DNA from: DUOD01 sp050945235
GTDB taxonomy: Bacteria > Bacillota > Clostridia > DUOD01
Assembly (NCBI GenBank): GCA_050945235.1
Contig: JBMNSO010000026.1
Location: 1 to 17,334, forward strand
Reading direction: 5' to 3'
DNA length: 17,334 nt
Shown piece after piece: positions 15,129-17,334 of this stretch (the first letter of the stretch is position 1; each line of letters starts with the position of its first letter). The notes beneath the pieces were generated by a model. The model had not been told where the DNA came from. It made no database searches and was given only the letters and a program-made list of their open reading frames with translations. A program made the translations under genes and the position numbers.

Positions 15129-16370
15129 TTACCACTGTGCCGGCATATACTCCTCAACATTGTCCTTTGTGATTATAGCCTGGGGCAGGTAGAAGGCGGC
15201 GTTTTCACCCAGCTCCACACCGTTGAAGTAGTCGGCCGCAACCTTAATAGGAATAGCACCATCGGCTTCAGCTGATTGATAGGTTATAGCGAACAGTTTG
15301 CCTTGGGCTACCAAGTCCATTCCCACCTTGGAATTACCGGCAGCGATCATCTTGATATCGCTTCTGCCAGCTTCTTCAGCAGCCTGGGTAGCACCCAGAG
15401 CTTGGGCAGAGTCGTCGGATATTACTATACATGTTAGCTCATCACCAAACCTGGTAATCCAGTCGGCTACGACCTGTTTTGACTTGGGTGCATCAAAACC
15501 CGGAGACTGGACATCCAACGTCTTCATATCAGGATAGTTTTGCTCATAGAATTTGATCACATTGGTCGTACGGGCAAAATACGGTGACCCTCCGGGAATA
15601 TGGGTTATATACCCAACTCCGGCCTTACCTCCAACATCTTTGGCTAAGAAGTCCGCCAGTTTCCTGAACTGTCCGAAATCATCCGGTGCGGTGATAGCCA
15701 AAACGTACTTCATGGCCTCGTCGGTGGGAATCATGTTAAAAGCAATAGCCGGAATACCTGCATCATACAGCTTCTTAAACTGCTGAACACCGGCCTTTGC
15801 ATCCAAGGGTGCAAGGAGTACCATGTCAACCTTTTCTGCTATGGCCTTGTCAACGAACTGGTTCTGCTGGTTTAGGTCTCCATTGGGGTTCCAGATTTGT
15901 AGTTCGGCTTTATAAGCCTCGGCAGCCATCTTGGCACCATTGGATACAGCGGTAAAGTATGGATGCTCGGATTGCTGTATCATTACAATCCTTTTTCCGA
16001 TGATACCATCCTTGGGCGAAGGAATCATGGGTAGCTTCTCGGTTAACCGACCGGCGTATTCAATATTCCACATTTCCAGCTCTTCTTTATCGGTGGGTTT
16101 AGGAGGTATTTCCCTGGTTTCCCCGTATTCCAGCAACAGCTGGCCGTCGGAGCCCCTGACATTGGAAATATCGATACTCAATGATGCCTCTAAGTTGCTT
16201 TGTTCGGCAGGTTCTTCATCGGCTGGCTCTTCCGGTTGTTGAGGTGTATCGGCGGGTTTTTCCGGAGCCGGCTGTTCCGTCTGTTCCCCTGTCCCCGAAC
16301 ATGCCGTAACAGACAGTATCAGCGCCACAATAAGCAGAGAAATTACAAGAATTCCTAATCTCTTTTTCAT
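15129..16370 (-). CDS. Sugar-binding lipoprotein of an ABC importer (periplasmic binding protein family 4, RbsB/RhaS-like)
   Basis: 413 residues from the ATG at 16370, chosen because AAAGGAGG sits eight bases upstream; an ATG at 16397 lacks such a site. The signal peptide ends in the lipobox VTAC with lipidated C24, followed by a Glu/Pro-rich tether to about residue 60. The two-lobed binding domain begins near GKRIVMIQQSEHPYFTAVSNG. It shows the pattern of ribose/galactose-type binding proteins: QNQFVDKAIAEKVDMVLLAPLDA, ITAPDDFGQF, and CIVISDDSAQALGATQAAEEAG. It catches a sugar outside the membrane and delivers it to the permease encoded next door (16522 onwards), whose gene is upstream on the same strand. 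Compared with plain RbsB it has a roughly 80-residue N-terminal extension before the first lobe. The sugar cannot be told from sequence; the neighbouring mutarotase suggests a deoxyhexose. Confidence 0.88.
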   Translation of the reverse strand: MKKRLGILVISLLIVALILSVTACSGTGEQTEQPAPEKPADTPQQPEEPADEEPAEQSNLEASLSIDISNVRGSDGQLLLEYGETREIPPKPTDKEELEMWNIEYAGRLTEKLPMIPSPKDGIIGKRIVMIQQSEHPYFTAVSNGAKMAAEAYKAELQIWNPNGDLNQQNQFVDKAIAEKVDMVLLAPLDAKAGVQQFKKLYDAGIPAIAFNMIPTDEAMKYVLAITAPDDFGQFRKLADFLAKDVGGKAGVGYITHIPGGSPYFARTTNVIKFYEQNYPDMKTLDVQSPGFDAPKSKQVVADWITRFGDELTCIVISDDSAQALGATQAAEEAGRSDIKMIAAGNSKVGMDLVAQGKLFAITYQSAEADGAIPIKVAADYFNGVELGENAAFYLPQAIITKDNVEEYMPAQW

Positions 16371-16521
16371 TTTGTTTCCTCCTTTTTTATTATACATCCT
16401 TATATCATCAGGGCTCCCTTATTGTCTATCATTTAATGTAATTTATGGAATATTATTGTATTGATAGGGTAAACCCTGCATGATACCAAAAACTCAGCGT
16501 TTAAAAATGTCTGTTTTAGAT

Positions 16522-17334
16522 TTAACCCTTAGATCTCCTCGACTTTAATTGAGTAGCTTCCTTCAAAAGGAAGGGACGCTCTCCTTTTCTTAAACTCTGT
16601 TTGTATAGTGAATAGGCTTCATATGCCACAACCGCTCCTAGCAGTATACCGGCCGCCAGCACCTGTGCATCAAAGCCCATGCCCATAATGATAAGGCCGT
16701 TAAAAATTGCTTGGATGGTGATTACTGCAACCCCCGTCTTGACGGTGCTGCCATCACCTCCGGTCATAACTGTACCGCCTATTATGGTAGATGCTAATAT
16801 CAGCATCAAAGGATTTATGCCCCTCTCACCATAATTGGGAACGGCGGCATTCATTGATATGGCAAATAATGCTCCGGCCAGGGAAGCAGTGAAACCGGAT
16901 ATTACAAAGCTTTGAATTACTCTCTTTTCGGTATTTATACCGGCTTGCCATGCCGCCTCTGAGTTGCTGCCCACCATATACAGTTCCCTGCCCCACTTAG
17001 TTTTGACAAGCAGTATTTCAAATAATACAAGGACAACTACGGTTATTAAAAATCTTATGGTGAGAATCTCCAAATAAGGGAGAGTTACAAAGGGCTTTTC
17101 TATTATATCAACAAAGAGGTAGTTATCAGCACTTATGGTATTACCATTGCAATAGGTATACACAAAACCGGACAGGGCTGTCATCATTCCGATGGTTACA
17201 ATAAAGGCATGGACTTTTCCTTTGCCTACCAAAAGCCCGTTTACCAAACCCAGCAGAGACCCAGCGGCTATTGCAATTGCTAATGCTATTACCCATGCCC
17301 AGACAACGGCACCGGTACCGGCGCTGTCGCCACC
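16522..17334 (-). CDS. ABC sugar transporter permease, RbsC family (N-terminus cut by right window edge)
   Basis: The frame is open to the last base of the window, giving 271 visible residues of a usual 310-340, so the start lies outside; a TTG at 17247 is internal and not the start. The visible part begins GGDSAGTGAVVWAW and continues GLVNGLLVGKGKVHAFIVTIGMM, the typical RbsC stretch. Several hydrophobic segments follow, with the cytoplasmic coupling region GSNSEAAWQAGINTEK and the later motif ISMNAAVPNYGERGINPLMLILASTIIGG. It is the membrane channel of the importer whose binding protein follows 151 bp downstream. The ATPase subunit should be encoded beyond the right edge. The C-terminus is basic (LKSRRSKG). 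Confidence 0.9.
   Translation of the reverse strand, partial: GGDSAGTGAVVWAWVIALAIAIAAGSLLGLVNGLLVGKGKVHAFIVTIGMMTALSGFVYTYCNGNTISADNYLFVDIIEKPFVTLPYLEILTIRFLITVVVLVLFEILLVKTKWGRELYMVGSNSEAAWQAGINTEKRVIQSFVISGFTASLAGALFAISMNAAVPNYGERGINPLMLILASTIIGGTVMTGGDGSTVKTGVAVITIQAIFNGLIIMGMGFDAQVLAAGILLGAVVAYEAYSLYKQSLRKGERPFLLKEATQLKSRRSKG

Noticed and set aside
1..17334. CRISPR arrays, tRNA or rRNA genes, insertion sequences
   Set aside because: No regularly spaced repeats, no cloverleaf-like or rRNA segments, and no transposase or terminal inverted repeats were seen on either strand.

Overview
The window looks like a carbohydrate-use region of a Gram-positive, low-to-mid GC anaerobe, most likely a member of the Clostridia. 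The grounds are strong AGGAGG-type ribosome binding sites before almost every gene, two lipobox lipoproteins, a surface enzyme anchored by a C-terminal membrane segment, and protein families common in Clostridia. I cannot name a genus from sequence alone. Almost everything is on the minus strand; the one convincing plus-strand gene is a NagZ-type lipoprotein near the left end.

Layout from left to right. 1-969 (minus): N-terminal part of a hydantoinase/oxoprolinase-family ATPase that runs off the window. 1238-2572 (plus): family 3 beta-N-acetylhexosaminidase lipoprotein with a near-consensus promoter. 2750-3013 (minus): small uncharacterised protein, convergent with nagZ over a shared hairpin. 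3191-4234 (minus): mtnA. 4323-5435 (minus): Gfo/Idh/MocA-type oxidoreductase. These last two carry closely matching promoter regions. 5672-11746 (minus): a secreted, membrane-anchored protein of about 2,024 residues with a GH95/DUF5703-like catalytic part, three related jelly-roll modules, several Ig-like domains and duplicated InlB-like repeats. 11747-12254: about 500 bp with no gene. 12315-14948 (minus): tight operon of two UroD-fold methyltransferase-like proteins followed by an L-rhamnose mutarotase. 15129-17334 (minus): sugar-binding lipoprotein and RbsC-type permease of an ABC importer, the permease cut by the right edge.

Working model (inference): the giant enzyme cleaves a glycan at the cell surface, the ABC importer takes up a released sugar, the mutarotase points to an L-rhamnose- or L-fucose-like 6-deoxyhexose, and the Gfo/Idh/MocA enzyme oxidises a sugar intermediate. 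The two UroD-like proteins keep an H-x-C motif of the MtaA/CmuA methyltransferase branch and lack the N-terminal HemE signature, so they are unlikely to make heme. Their place inside a deoxysugar operon makes O-methyl-sugar demethylation an attractive but untested idea. The most unusual items are the giant enzyme, the UroD/UroD/RhaM operon, two perfect 20-bp hairpins at operon boundaries, and the shared mtnA/oxidoreductase promoter blocks.
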